Assembly (NCBI GenBank): GCA_024226735.1
Contig: JAAELL010000075.1
Location: 1 to 45,003 of the forward strand
Direction: 5' to 3'
DNA: 45,003 bases
Source: a bacterium
Lineage (GTDB): Bacteria; Planctomycetota; UBA1135; GCA-002686595
The notes beneath the pieces were generated by a model. The model was given only the letters and a program-made list of their open reading frames with translations. It did no database searches and was not told the origin of the DNA. The translations under genes and the position numbers were made by a program. The number at the start of each line of letters is the position of its first letter. Within the stretch, counting starts at the first letter, position 1. Of the stretch, positions 26,592 to 34,600 are shown piece by piece.

Positions 26592-27656
26592 TCAATTCTC
26601 TGCATCCTCGACGATCGAGAAGTCCGACACCGCAATCTGCCCGTAGTAATTCGTCTCCGCATCCACCACGTAGATCCGCAGCCCCTTTCCCTCGAAGCGC
26701 TCCAAGTCCCACTCGATCGCCGCCGCGTAATCCTTCCACTTCCGCCCCACCACCCGCTCGATCACGGGACCGTAGTCGCCCTCGAGCAATTCCCGCGAGA
26801 ACTCCGGAATCGAACGGATCTTGCGCGGCGGCGCCTTGTCGTCCAGCACGAGTGCGACGTACGCGTGTCCGCCCAGCGCCGAGAACCGGATCCTCGCGTT
26901 CGCCCCGGCGCGGAAACCGTAGTGGGCCAACGTCATCCCCGCGTCGCCCTCCGCGGCGAAGGTCGATGCGTAGCGCACCGTTTGGTCGTGCAGTAACTGC
27001 CGGAACGGGACGCCGGTCACGCTCCAGCCCGCGCCAAAGGGAGAGGTGATCGTCTCGCGCAGCGCGCGTTTGGACTCGCCCTTGCGGGTGACCTCGACTT
27101 CGTGCTTCATGCGGCGGTCGAGCTCGGACGCGAGTGCTTCGAGGCGGACGCGCATGCGCGCGACTTCGCTGTAGAGGTGGGCGGCGGGGCGGTCGCGGCG
27201 TAGGTCGAAGGCGCGCATGTCCGTTGCATCGTTCCCCGAAGCCAGGGACCACTCGATGCGGACCTTGCCCCCCCGGTCGGGCACGAGGCTGAGGCCGACC
27301 AACTGACCCGCCTTGGCGCTCTCGGAGCCCGAGTGCCAGGTGAGATCGGCGCCGTCCACGTCCTCGAGCCGCACGGGTGCGCCGCGAGCCGTCAGATGCG
27401 TCACCGTGACGCGCGGACCGTCTTGGTGGTAGATCGTGACGGTCTCGTTCGGCGACTCCGCGAAGAGCGTCTCCATCACCGCCGCGCCGCCCGCGATCAC
27501 GACGTAGGTTGCACGCAGATCGGTCGCCTCGCCCTGCGCGTCGACGAGGCTCCAGTCACCGGCGAGTGCGGCGATGCGGGCGAGGGGCGCCTTTTGTGAC
27601 GTGGTCTCGGCGGCAGGCGTGAGGGCGGATACGGCGATGAGAAAGAGTGTCCACAT
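26592..27656 (-). CDS. Secreted protein of unknown function
   Basis: The 354-aa protein has a signal peptide (MWTLFLIAVSALTPAAE). The N-terminal half (about 28-150) is strand-rich, with LAGDWSLVDAQGEATDLRA and VMETLF, resembling DUF1579-like or lipocalin-like barrels. A helical segment (about 150-200) links it to a second beta-rich region (about 225-350), with AGANARIRFSALGGHAYVAL and LRIYVVDAETNYYGQIAVSD, which resembles a carbohydrate-binding jelly roll. I do not recognise the full family. The stop is 12 nt from the end of the convergent PQQ relic. No Shine-Dalgarno sequence is visible before the ATG. Confidence 0.75.
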   Translation of the reverse strand: MWTLFLIAVSALTPAAETTSQKAPLARIAALAGDWSLVDAQGEATDLRATYVVIAGGAAVMETLFAESPNETVTIYHQDGPRVTVTHLTARGAPVRLEDVDGADLTWHSGSESAKAGQLVGLSLVPDRGGKVRIEWSLASGNDATDMRAFDLRRDRPAAHLYSEVARMRVRLEALASELDRRMKHEVEVTRKGESKRALRETITSPFGAGWSVTGVPFRQLLHDQTVRYASTFAAEGDAGMTLAHYGFRAGANARIRFSALGGHAYVALVLDDKAPPRKIRSIPEFSRELLEGDYGPVIERVVGRKWKDYAAAIEWDLERFEGKGLRIYVVDAETNYYGQIAVSDFSIVEDAEN

Positions 27657-27700
27657 GGTTCGTGCTTCGCAGGTCGCGGCGCAGGACGATCATGGGCAGT

Positions 27701-27898
27701 CTACTCCGCTCGCATCCCCCGCGGATAGGCGTCGAGCACGCGCTGGAGCTCGGTGCGCCCGACGCTCGGTGGAAAACAGAGGACGTGGAGCACGGGCCCA
27801 GCACAGCTCTGGCTCGCCTCCTCGTCCTCGTCGAATCGGACGCCTTGCTCGATCAGCCACGTACTGACCGGGCCGAGCTCGTCGGGCGCGACGAGCAC
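27701..27898 (-). CDS. Small hypothetical protein downstream of the coiled-coil gene
   Basis: A 65-aa frame starting with GTG (VLVAPDELGPVSTWLIEQGV) and ending YPRGMRAE. It lies 22 nt after the coiled-coil protein stop, on the same strand. Composition and codon pattern look coding (strand-helix, acidic stretch FDEDEEA, then GRTELQRVLDAYP). No ribosome-binding site is obvious and I recognise no family. It could be a relic. Confidence 0.4.
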   Translation of the reverse strand: MLVAPDELGPVSTWLIEQGVRFDEDEEASQSCAGPVLHVLCFPPSVGRTELQRVLDAYPRGMRAE

Positions 27899-27920
27899 TC
27901 GGAGAGGGAGGGTTCGGGGC

Positions 27921-28895
27921 TCAACGGCCCGACACGGCCTTCGTCAGGGCGTCGACGTCACGGCGCAGCCCGGCGACCTCGTCCTGCAGTTGTTCGAGCG
28001 CGCCGTGGACCCGCTCGAGGCTGACGTTCGAACCGCCGCCGCGGTCCACGTGCCCGCGCTGCGTGCGCTCGAGGTGCTCGCGGAGCTCGTCGCGCTTGCG
28101 TGCGAGCACGTCGAGCTCGCCCTCGGCCTTCATGCGGTCCTTGAGCGCGTGGAGCTCGAGCTCGGCCTCGCTGTCCTCGTCGTGCGCTTGAAGCCGCTCT
28201 TCATACTGCATGAGCTCGTCTTCGTACTCGCGCAAGCGCTCGATCCCATGCTCCTGCAGGGCAGCCTGCTCCTCGGTCAATTGGGCGATGCGGGCCTGCC
28301 CTTCCTCGTGCAACTTGGCCAGATAGACCTGCTGTTCCTTTTGCAAGTCGTGCTCGTGGGCCAGAAGCTGCGACTCGTATTCCACCTCGAGGCGGCGGAG
28401 GTCGGCCTCCTTCGGTTCGTCTTCGGCGGCGGCCTGCAGCTTGTCGCGCAGATGCAGCTCCAGCTCCTTGGCCTGCAATTGCTTGCGCGCACCGAAGTCG
28501 TCCGTCGCGCGCTCGATCTCGCGATCGAGCTTGTCGGCGGCTATCTGCTCCTTGCGAGAGGCATCCTGCAAGGCGCGTGCGATCGAGACTTCGGTCGTCT
28601 CGCGCCTGCTCTCGATATCACGCGCCATGCGCGCGAGGTTGCGGCGTTCCTCGCGATACTCGCGGCGCATCTGCATCGAGCGTTCGAGGTGCTCGAGCTC
28701 GACCTGACGTTCGATCAGGCGCATGGCCGACTCCAGCTCACGCAGCTCGGCGCGCAGCCCTGTCGTTCGGTCGTCCGGATCCTGGGGCGCAGGCATGCTC
28801 ACCGGCTCCGCCGAGCGCGCTTCCGCGTCCCCGGTCTGCAGGGCCGGGATCGATGCGCCGGCCAAAAGGAGTCCTGCGAAAAGGGTGGTCTTCAT
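27921..28895 (-). CDS. Secreted coiled-coil protein
   Basis: The 324-aa protein has a signal peptide (MKTTLFAGLLLAGASIPALQ). It then becomes almost entirely charged alpha-helix (about 50-290), rich in Glu, Arg and Leu with heptad spacing, for example ERQVELEHLERSMQMRREYR. The last 40 residues form a second heptad block (LEQLQDEVAGLRRDVDALTK). Its ATG overlaps the M56 peptidase stop by 4 nt, and GGAG lies 7 nt before it. It is therefore co-translated with the BlaI/M56 pair and may be the periplasmic target or sensor partner of the peptidase, by inference. Confidence 0.8.
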   Translation of the reverse strand: MKTTLFAGLLLAGASIPALQTGDAEARSAEPVSMPAPQDPDDRTTGLRAELRELESAMRLIERQVELEHLERSMQMRREYREERRNLARMARDIESRRETTEVSIARALQDASRKEQIAADKLDREIERATDDFGARKQLQAKELELHLRDKLQAAAEDEPKEADLRRLEVEYESQLLAHEHDLQKEQQVYLAKLHEEGQARIAQLTEEQAALQEHGIERLREYEDELMQYEERLQAHDEDSEAELELHALKDRMKAEGELDVLARKRDELREHLERTQRGHVDRGGGSNVSLERVHGALEQLQDEVAGLRRDVDALTKAVSGR

Positions 28896-30154
28896 CTGTT
28901 TTCTCCAGGTCGAGAGTCGTGTTCGAGCCCGCTGCGAATCGCGGGGCGGACTTGGTCGAGAGCAGTCTGTAGCTCTTGCGCGCGCGCCTCGAGAGCGGCG
29001 CGCAAGTGGACGGGCATGTGGGCGGGCAACGCGACCAGGTGCGCGTCGATTCGCTCGAGTTCGAGGACGAGCGAGCGGTGCATGCGGTCGGCGTTCGCCC
29101 AGCTCCGATCGTTTGCGGCACGGGCATCGGACGCGACCGCCCAGCCCGGGAGCATCCAGGGCACGCAGGCGAGCAGGAGCGCCGCGCCGATCCGCGCGGG
29201 CAGCGCGCGACCACGATCTTCGTGCGGGTCATCCAGCAGGCGGTGCACCCGCTCGGCCAGGCGCCCACGCCGGCGCACCATCGGGCACGTGCCGAGCAGC
29301 GGAGGATCGGACTGCACCCAGCCCGCCACTTCCGTCAGACAGCGCGCCAGCGCGAGCCCGTCGCCCGTTCGCCGTGCGGCCCAGTCGTCCGCCGCCAGCT
29401 CGGCGAGATGCGCGAGCTCGCGTGCGGCCAGCCGGTTGAGCGGCTGGAAGAAGAAGAGCGTGCGCACGATGTGCGTCAGACCCAGCCAGAACGGGTCGAA
29501 GCGCTTGTGGTGTGCGAGCTCGTGCGCGAGCGCTGGTCGCGCGAGGTACGCGAGATCGGCCTCGAGCGCACGGACCGGAACGCAGATCTCCGGCTGCAGA
29601 ACACCCATCGCGACAGGTGCCGCGAGGCGCGCCGACGTGGAGAGCCGTACGCCACGCGCGAGACGCGCGTCGCGGACGAGCTCGTCGAGTGCCCGCCGCC
29701 ATGGACCGTCGTCGAGGCGTCGCCGGTTGCCGAGAGCCAAGCGCGCGCGTAGCGCGAGAACGCCGCACCACAGGCCGAGCCCCAAAAGACCGAGCCCCGG
29801 CGCAAGATGCCGGAGGCGCGTCGCGGGAGCGGGTTGCGCATGCGGCAAACGGTCGTCCGACAAGCGCCTGACATCCGGCGCGCGCTCGAGCGCTGCGACC
29901 GAAACGCGCGGCGCGACCGCCCGCGCCTCGAACAAGGTCGCGTTGCCGGCCACGGGTCGGACGCCGGCGAAGGTCTGGACCGTCGCACCGAGGATTCCTC
30001 CTACCAGCGCGGCGCGCCAGAGCCACTCGCGGGCCGCGAGCGAGCGCACGAGCCGATGGCGGACGGCGAGCCAGGCGCCGGCGATCAGAACCGTACTGTG
30101 CGCGAGGTAGGTCGCGAGGAACACGAGGCAGAGCTGCTCGGTCGATGCGGTCAC
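28892..30154 (-). CDS. M56 family (BlaR1-like) membrane metallopeptidase
   Basis: The 420-aa membrane protein has helices near 8-30, 40-62 and 125-145. A zinc motif HELAHH at about 211-216, with the downstream ELAHLAELAADDWA, fits the M56/BlaR1 peptidase domain. A further helix lies at about 320-340 (ALLLACVPWMLPGW), followed by a helical extracytoplasmic end. No penicillin-binding sensor domain is present, unlike true BlaR1. The GTG start overlaps the BlaI stop by 4 nt (GTGA). In characterised pairs such a protein inactivates the BlaI-type repressor when it senses a signal. The signal here is unknown. Confidence 0.9.
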   Translation of the reverse strand: MTASTEQLCLVFLATYLAHSTVLIAGAWLAVRHRLVRSLAAREWLWRAALVGGILGATVQTFAGVRPVAGNATLFEARAVAPRVSVAALERAPDVRRLSDDRLPHAQPAPATRLRHLAPGLGLLGLGLWCGVLALRARLALGNRRRLDDGPWRRALDELVRDARLARGVRLSTSARLAAPVAMGVLQPEICVPVRALEADLAYLARPALAHELAHHKRFDPFWLGLTHIVRTLFFFQPLNRLAARELAHLAELAADDWAARRTGDGLALARCLTEVAGWVQSDPPLLGTCPMVRRRGRLAERVHRLLDDPHEDRGRALPARIGAALLLACVPWMLPGWAVASDARAANDRSWANADRMHRSLVLELERIDAHLVALPAHMPVHLRAALEARAQELQTALDQVRPAIRSGLEHDSRPGENR

Positions 30155-30570
30155 GACTCCCTCCCCTCGCTCGCTCCGTCGCCCCGGCCCTCGGCCTCGC
30201 GCTCGCGCTGCTCGATCAGGGCCCGCAGGCCGTCGAGGTCGCTCCCGCCGATCTCGTCCTCGCGCACGAGGTGCCCGAGCAGGGCCAAGGGGTCGCCGCC
30301 GAACAGGCGCCGCGTCAGATCGCCGACCATCGTGGCGCGGACGTCGGTTTCCTCCACCGAGGCACGGTAGACGTATCGACGACCGTCGCGCCGATGCTGG
30401 ACGACGCCCTTGCGCTCCATCTTCTGCAGCATCGTCCCGATCGTGCTGGCCGTTGGCCGGCGGTCGGGCGCGAGGGTCTCGTGCACCAGCTGCACGGTGG
30501 CGCCCCCGCTGTCCCACAGGACCCGCATGATCGCGAGCTGCAGTTCCCCGAGTTGAAGGTGGCTCGACAT
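30151..30570 (-). CDS. BlaI/MecI family transcriptional repressor
   Basis: The 139-aa winged-helix repressor opens LQLGELQLAIMRVLWDSGGA, then TVQLVHETLAPDRRPTASTI for the recognition helix, GTMLQKMERKGVVQHRRDGR for the wing, and a C-terminal dimerisation helix region. A Gly/Arg-rich tail ends the protein. Two dyad sites sit 12 and 100 nt upstream of its start, so the operon is probably autoregulated. It is the first gene of the BlaI / M56 / coiled-coil operon. Confidence 0.93.
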   Translation of the reverse strand: MSSHLQLGELQLAIMRVLWDSGGATVQLVHETLAPDRRPTASTIGTMLQKMERKGVVQHRRDGRRYVYRASVEETDVRATMVGDLTRRLFGGDPLALLGHLVREDEIGGSDLDGLRALIEQREREAEGRGDGASEGRES

Positions 30571-30581
30571 GCGACCATCGA

Positions 30582-30597
30582 TACCACCACGGTGGTA
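30582..30597. promoter_or_regulatory. BlaI-type operator, proximal site
   Basis: TACCACC-AC-GGTGGTA is a perfect dyad of two 7-bp half-sites with a 2-bp centre, the same geometry as known BlaI/MecI operators but with a different sequence. It lies 12 nt upstream of the blaI-like start. Confidence 0.65.
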
Positions 30598-30669
30598 GCT
30601 CGGCTACGGGCCACCGCGGGAGATCGGGAACCACATGACGCAAACCACTTCAACGTGGACACTTACACC

Positions 30670-30685
30670 AACCACCACGGTGGCA
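30670..30685. promoter_or_regulatory. BlaI-type operator, distal site
   Basis: AACCACCACGGTGGCA shares the 13-nt core ACCACCACGGTGG exactly with the proximal operator, 88 bp away. The repetition of the core supports a real binding site. The promoter of the operon probably lies between the two sites. Confidence 0.6.
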
Positions 30686-30716
30686 GAAAGCACGGCCCGT
30701 CCGAAACTGTGGGCAT

Positions 30717-30759
30717 AAAAAAGGCGGCCGCTCGGAAGCTCCGTCCCCGTGCAGCCGCC
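30717..30759 (-). terminator. Strong intrinsic terminator on the minus strand
   Basis: On the minus strand, GGCGGCTGC pairs with GCGGCCGCC (nine pairs, one G-U). The stem continues after an A-A mismatch with about five more pairs. The hairpin is followed directly by six Ts (plus-strand A tract 30717-30722). The G-U pairs fit only the minus-strand RNA. No gene on this strand lies immediately upstream, so the transcript it ends is not explained. Confidence 0.75.
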
Positions 30760-30785
30760 CGTAAGTCCCTCTCCCAATAGCGTGT

Positions 30786-30812
30786 GGCCGATCGGGCCGA
30801 TCGGGCCGATCG
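30786..30812. repeat. Three tandem copies of GGCCGATCG
   Basis: Three exact 9-nt copies without spacers, in the intergenic region between the BlaI operon and the ECF sigma gene. Each unit contains the palindrome CGATCG, so the stretch can fold on itself in several registers. Confidence 0.9.
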
Positions 30813-30990
30813 GGCTAACCCGACTCGATCCAATGACAACACCCCGAAGGACTTGTTCAGCCCCCATGGCAGGTGGGGGCAATGTGTAGATCGCCGTTCG
30901 GAAGCATCCCGGACACTGAAAATCAGAATTCCCTGGTCCGCTCGATCGAGGAACGTCGTTTGTGCTCTTACCCCATCGGAGGCACAGAGC

Positions 30991-31059
30991 ATGCACGTTG
31001 AACGTCACGATCCCCGAGCGTCGGTGGGGGCCCTGGGATCGGCCCGCTGGGACGGCTAG
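30991..31059 (+). CDS. Possible 22-aa upstream peptide (leader ORF)
   Basis: An ATG with the best Shine-Dalgarno in the neighbourhood (GGAGG at 30978-30982, 8-nt spacer) opens a 22-codon frame, MHVERHDPRASVGALGSARW to a TAG at 31057-31059. It ends 14 nt before the sigma factor start, which itself has no clear ribosome-binding site. It may be a translated leader coupled to the sigma gene. No attenuator hairpin is obvious. Confidence 0.3.
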   Translation: MHVERHDPRASVGALGSARWDG

Positions 31060-31073
31060 AGACGATCCCGGCT

Positions 31074-31679
31074 ATGGTGGACCCCGAACCGACGGACATG
31101 GCCGACGACCGAGACTGGACGCGCCTGATCGACGGGCTGCGTGGCGGCGACGACGCAGTCATGTCGGAGTTCTACGACGACTTCGGGCCGGCCCTCGAGC
31201 GCCTGGCCGACCGCCACATCGCGGACGGCCTGCGGCGGCGCTTCGGAGCCGAGAGCGTGGTTCAGTCGGCTTGCCGGACGTTCCTGCGCCGCGCCCGGGC
31301 ACAGGAGTTCACGCTCAGCGACGCGCGCGAGCTCTGGAGCCTCTTGTGCGCGATCACGTTGAACAAGGTGCACGACCAGGCACGTTTTCACCTGCGGCGC
31401 CGGCGGCGCGCCGACCGTGAAGTCGAGGTCGACGCGGGCGGATCGTCGACGGTCGAATCCCCCTCCGACGATCCGGGTCCGGACGAGGCAGCCGTTTTCG
31501 CCGAGGAGCTCGAGCGCTTCCTGGTCGGGCTCGCCGAGGAGGACCGCCGCATCATCGACCTGAAACTGCAAGAGCGCTCCAACGCGGAGATCGCCGACGA
31601 GCTCGGCTGCTGCGAGCGCACGATCCGGCGGCTGCTCGGCAAGCTGCGCGAGCGGCTCGAGCGCGAGCTGGCCGCCTGA
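31074..31679 (+). CDS. ECF RNA polymerase sigma factor
   Basis: The 201-aa group IV sigma factor has region 2 at about 20-90 (ADRHIADGLRRRFGAESVVQ, LWSLLCAITLNKVHDQAR) and region 4 at about 135-195 (EEDRRIIDLKLQERSNAEIA, CCERTIRRLLGKLRERLERE). The type with an arginine-rich linker next to a Ser/Thr kinase is characteristic of planctomycetes. The kinase gene follows after 18 nt, so the two probably form one signalling unit. An ATG at 31098 (MADDRDW) is an alternative start. Confidence 0.92.
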   Translation: MVDPEPTDMADDRDWTRLIDGLRGGDDAVMSEFYDDFGPALERLADRHIADGLRRRFGAESVVQSACRTFLRRARAQEFTLSDARELWSLLCAITLNKVHDQARFHLRRRRRADREVEVDAGGSSTVESPSDDPGPDEAAVFAEELERFLVGLAEEDRRIIDLKLQERSNAEIADELGCCERTIRRLLGKLRERLERELAA

Positions 31680-31697
31680 ACAACGGGGAGGCTCTTG

Positions 31698-34600
31698 GTG
31701 TCCAACTCGAACGGCTCGTCCGAACTGCAAGGCGAGGTCGACGAGCGCCGGCGCCGCAAATTCGAGCAAGCGTGGCACGCCGGTTCTCCGATCACGATCG
31801 ATGACTGCCTGCCGGCGCCGCAGAACGAGTCGTACTTGGGGACGCTGGAGGAGCTCGTCTGCCTCGAGCTCGAGCAGCGCTGCCGGCAGGCCGATGCGCG
31901 CGACGCTGACGAGCCCCGCGCCGTGCCGCTCGTCGAGGACTACCTCGAGCGCTTTCCCGACCTCGGCGACGACGCCATCCTCATGCGTTTGGTGCGCGAG
32001 GAGTTCCTCGTTCGGCACCGCTTCGGGGACCGGCCGGAAGCCGAAGCGTACGCGACGCGCTTCCCGAACCTGGTCGCCGCGCGCTTCGGCAACGGCATCG
32101 GGATCGGCGAGTGGCTCGCGAGCGATCCCGAGCTGGCGCGCATTCACGTCGAGCGTGCCCAAGCCGCGGTGCGCGTCGACGCGCACGGGTATCTCGGCCG
32201 CTACGAGCTGGTCGAGGAGATCGGCCGCGGGAGCTTCTCGCGCGTCTGGCGCGCGCACGACCCCCACCTCGACCGCTTGGTCGCGATCAAGGTGCCGCGC
32301 GCCGAGCTGGTAGGCGACGAGGCGATGCTCGCGCGCTTTCACCACGAGGCGCGAACGGCGGCCCAGCTGCGCCACCCAGGCATCGTCTCGGTGCACGAGG
32401 TCGGCGACGAGGACGGCGTACCATTCCTCGTCTGCGACCTCGTCGAGGGCCCGTCGCTCGAGACACTGCTGACGCACGAACGCCCATCGCAGCGCCAGGC
32501 GACCGATTGGGTCGCGCGGATCGCCGACGCGCTCGACTACGCACACCAGTTCGGCGTCGTGCACCGCGACGTCAAGCCAGCCAACGTCCTGACACAGAAC
32601 GACGCGCCCGTCGTCACCGACTTCGGACTCGCGTTCCAGTACGAGGCTCAGACCCACCTCACACGTGCGGGGGACGTGCTCGGCACCCCGGCCTACATGG
32701 CGCCGGAGCAAGCGAGCGGGCACGGCGAGGTCGACGCGCGAACAGACGTCTACAGCCTGGGCGTCGTGCTCTACCGCATGCTGACGGGCCGACTTCCGTT
32801 CCGCGGTGGGTATCGAGCGGTGCTCAACGCTGTGCAGACCATGGAGCCGCCGGCGCCGCGCGAGCTGCATGCCGACGTCCCCGTCGAGCTGCAGACGATC
32901 TGCCTCACTGCGATGGCGAAGGAGCCGGAGCGGCGCTACGCGAGCGCGTCCGAGTTCGCCGCCGACCTGCGCCGCTTCCTCGCCAACGAGCCGATCCACG
33001 CCAGCCCTCCGAGCTGGTTCGAACGAACACGGCTCTGGTGCAGGCGCAACCCCAACGTCGCGATGACGCTCATCATGAGCACGGCGATCATCGCCGCCGT
33101 CGTTGCGTTCGGCGCTCGGGCGGTCCTGCGTGAGCGGGATCGCTTCCGCAGCGAACGCGATGCGGCGCAGACCAACCTGTACAACGCTCTCGTCGCCGAG
33201 GCGCACGCCCAGTTCCGCGGCCGCGGCACGGGCTGGTGGTGGAAGGCGATGGAGGACGTGCAGCTCGCGGCGGCGCTGGAGACCGACGCGCGCGACGAGC
33301 GCGAGCTCCGCGCTCTCGCGGTCCAGCTGATGGGCAGCAACACGCCCTGCCTGCGTGTCGTCGGCGACTTCGAGGAGACCGCGGTCGTCTACTCGGTCGC
33401 CATCGACGCGACCGGGTCGCTGCTCGCCGTCGGCACCGACAGTGGCGTCGTCGGATTGCGCCGGCTCTCCGACGCTGGCCAGCTCGCGCACAAGACACCT
33501 GGCAACGGCGCCGTGCACGGCTTGGCGTTTCACCCGACTGAGCCGATGTTCGCGTCGACGTCGCAGGACGGCAGCCTGCGCATCTGGCGCTGGCTGGCCG
33601 AGGAGGAAGAGCTGATGCTCGTGCACTGGCGCAACCTCGGCAACGGTGCGCTCGAGCGGATCGACTGGTCGCCGAATGGCGAGATGCTCGCGGTCGCGTG
33701 TGCCAACGGCGCGGTCGCGATCGTCGACGCCGAAACTCCCGACGACCCGGTCCGGCTTCTCCACGGGCACGAGCGGGGCGTGATCGACGTCGCCTTCGCG
33801 CCGGACTCCTCGCTCGTCGCGTCCGCCTCGCTCGACGCAACGGCGCGCGTGTGGAACACGAAGACCGGTGCCCACGTCGAGACGTTCATGCTCGACGACT
33901 ACTTGTCCGCCGTCGAGTTCTCGATGCGCAACTTCGTCGTCGTTTCGGCTCCGAAGACGTACGGATTCCGTCGGTTCCACCTCGGCAACCCGGCCTGGAC
34001 GCGCGTCCGCGGCCTCGTTCACTCCGCGCACGTCACCGACCTCGCGCAGCTCGGCCGCAAGATCGTAACGGCTTCCCGCGACGGCTCGATCAAGATCTGG
34101 AGTCGTTCGCTCGAGGAGATCGCGATCGCCGAAGGCGGCCCGAGCCCGATCGAGACGATCGCGGTGTCGCCGAGGGGCGACCGGATCGTCGCTGCGCACG
34201 CCGACAACACGGTGCAGATCTGGGAGGTGCGCGAGCCGAGCCAGCGCGTCTACGAGGGCGACAACCCCAGTGCTTTCCGCGGGGACAGAACTCTGGTGAC
34301 GGCTTCCCGAAGGTACCGGTTCGATCCGAATCTCGAACACAAACCGACGCCGCGCGAGCCCCCTTCGGTGTCGTGCGTCGCGCCCCTATCGGCCGGATCG
34401 GGGTGGGTCGCGGGGACGCGCCAGGGTCAGATCCTGCACGTCAACGCCGACGGGTCCGTCGTACGCCGTTGGCTCGCCCACAATGGACCGATCACTGCCC
34501 TGGCCATCGCTCCGGTGCGCGACACGGTCGCGACGACCGGCGGCGACGGCCGCGTCGTCGTCTGGCAGCTCGACGGTACGAACGCGGAGGGCTTGCCGCC

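Larger units (their letters stand above)
30717..30990 (-). ncRNA. Candidate small RNA ending at the orphan terminator
   Basis: The 270-nt region upstream of the minus-strand terminator has no convincing protein frame but contains several foldable segments. One is a 7-bp stem (plus-strand GCCCCCA at about 30860 with TGGGGGC, 7-nt loop). Another is three tandem copies of a self-complementary 9-mer. The 5' end is not defined and I could not match it to 6S, SRP, tmRNA or RNase P RNA. It could also be the leader of a lost gene. Confidence 0.3.

Noticed and set aside
30604..31008. Minus-strand frames of 109 and 134 codons upstream of blaI
   Set aside because: They run through the operators, the terminator and the tandem 9-mers, have no ribosome-binding site, and look non-coding.
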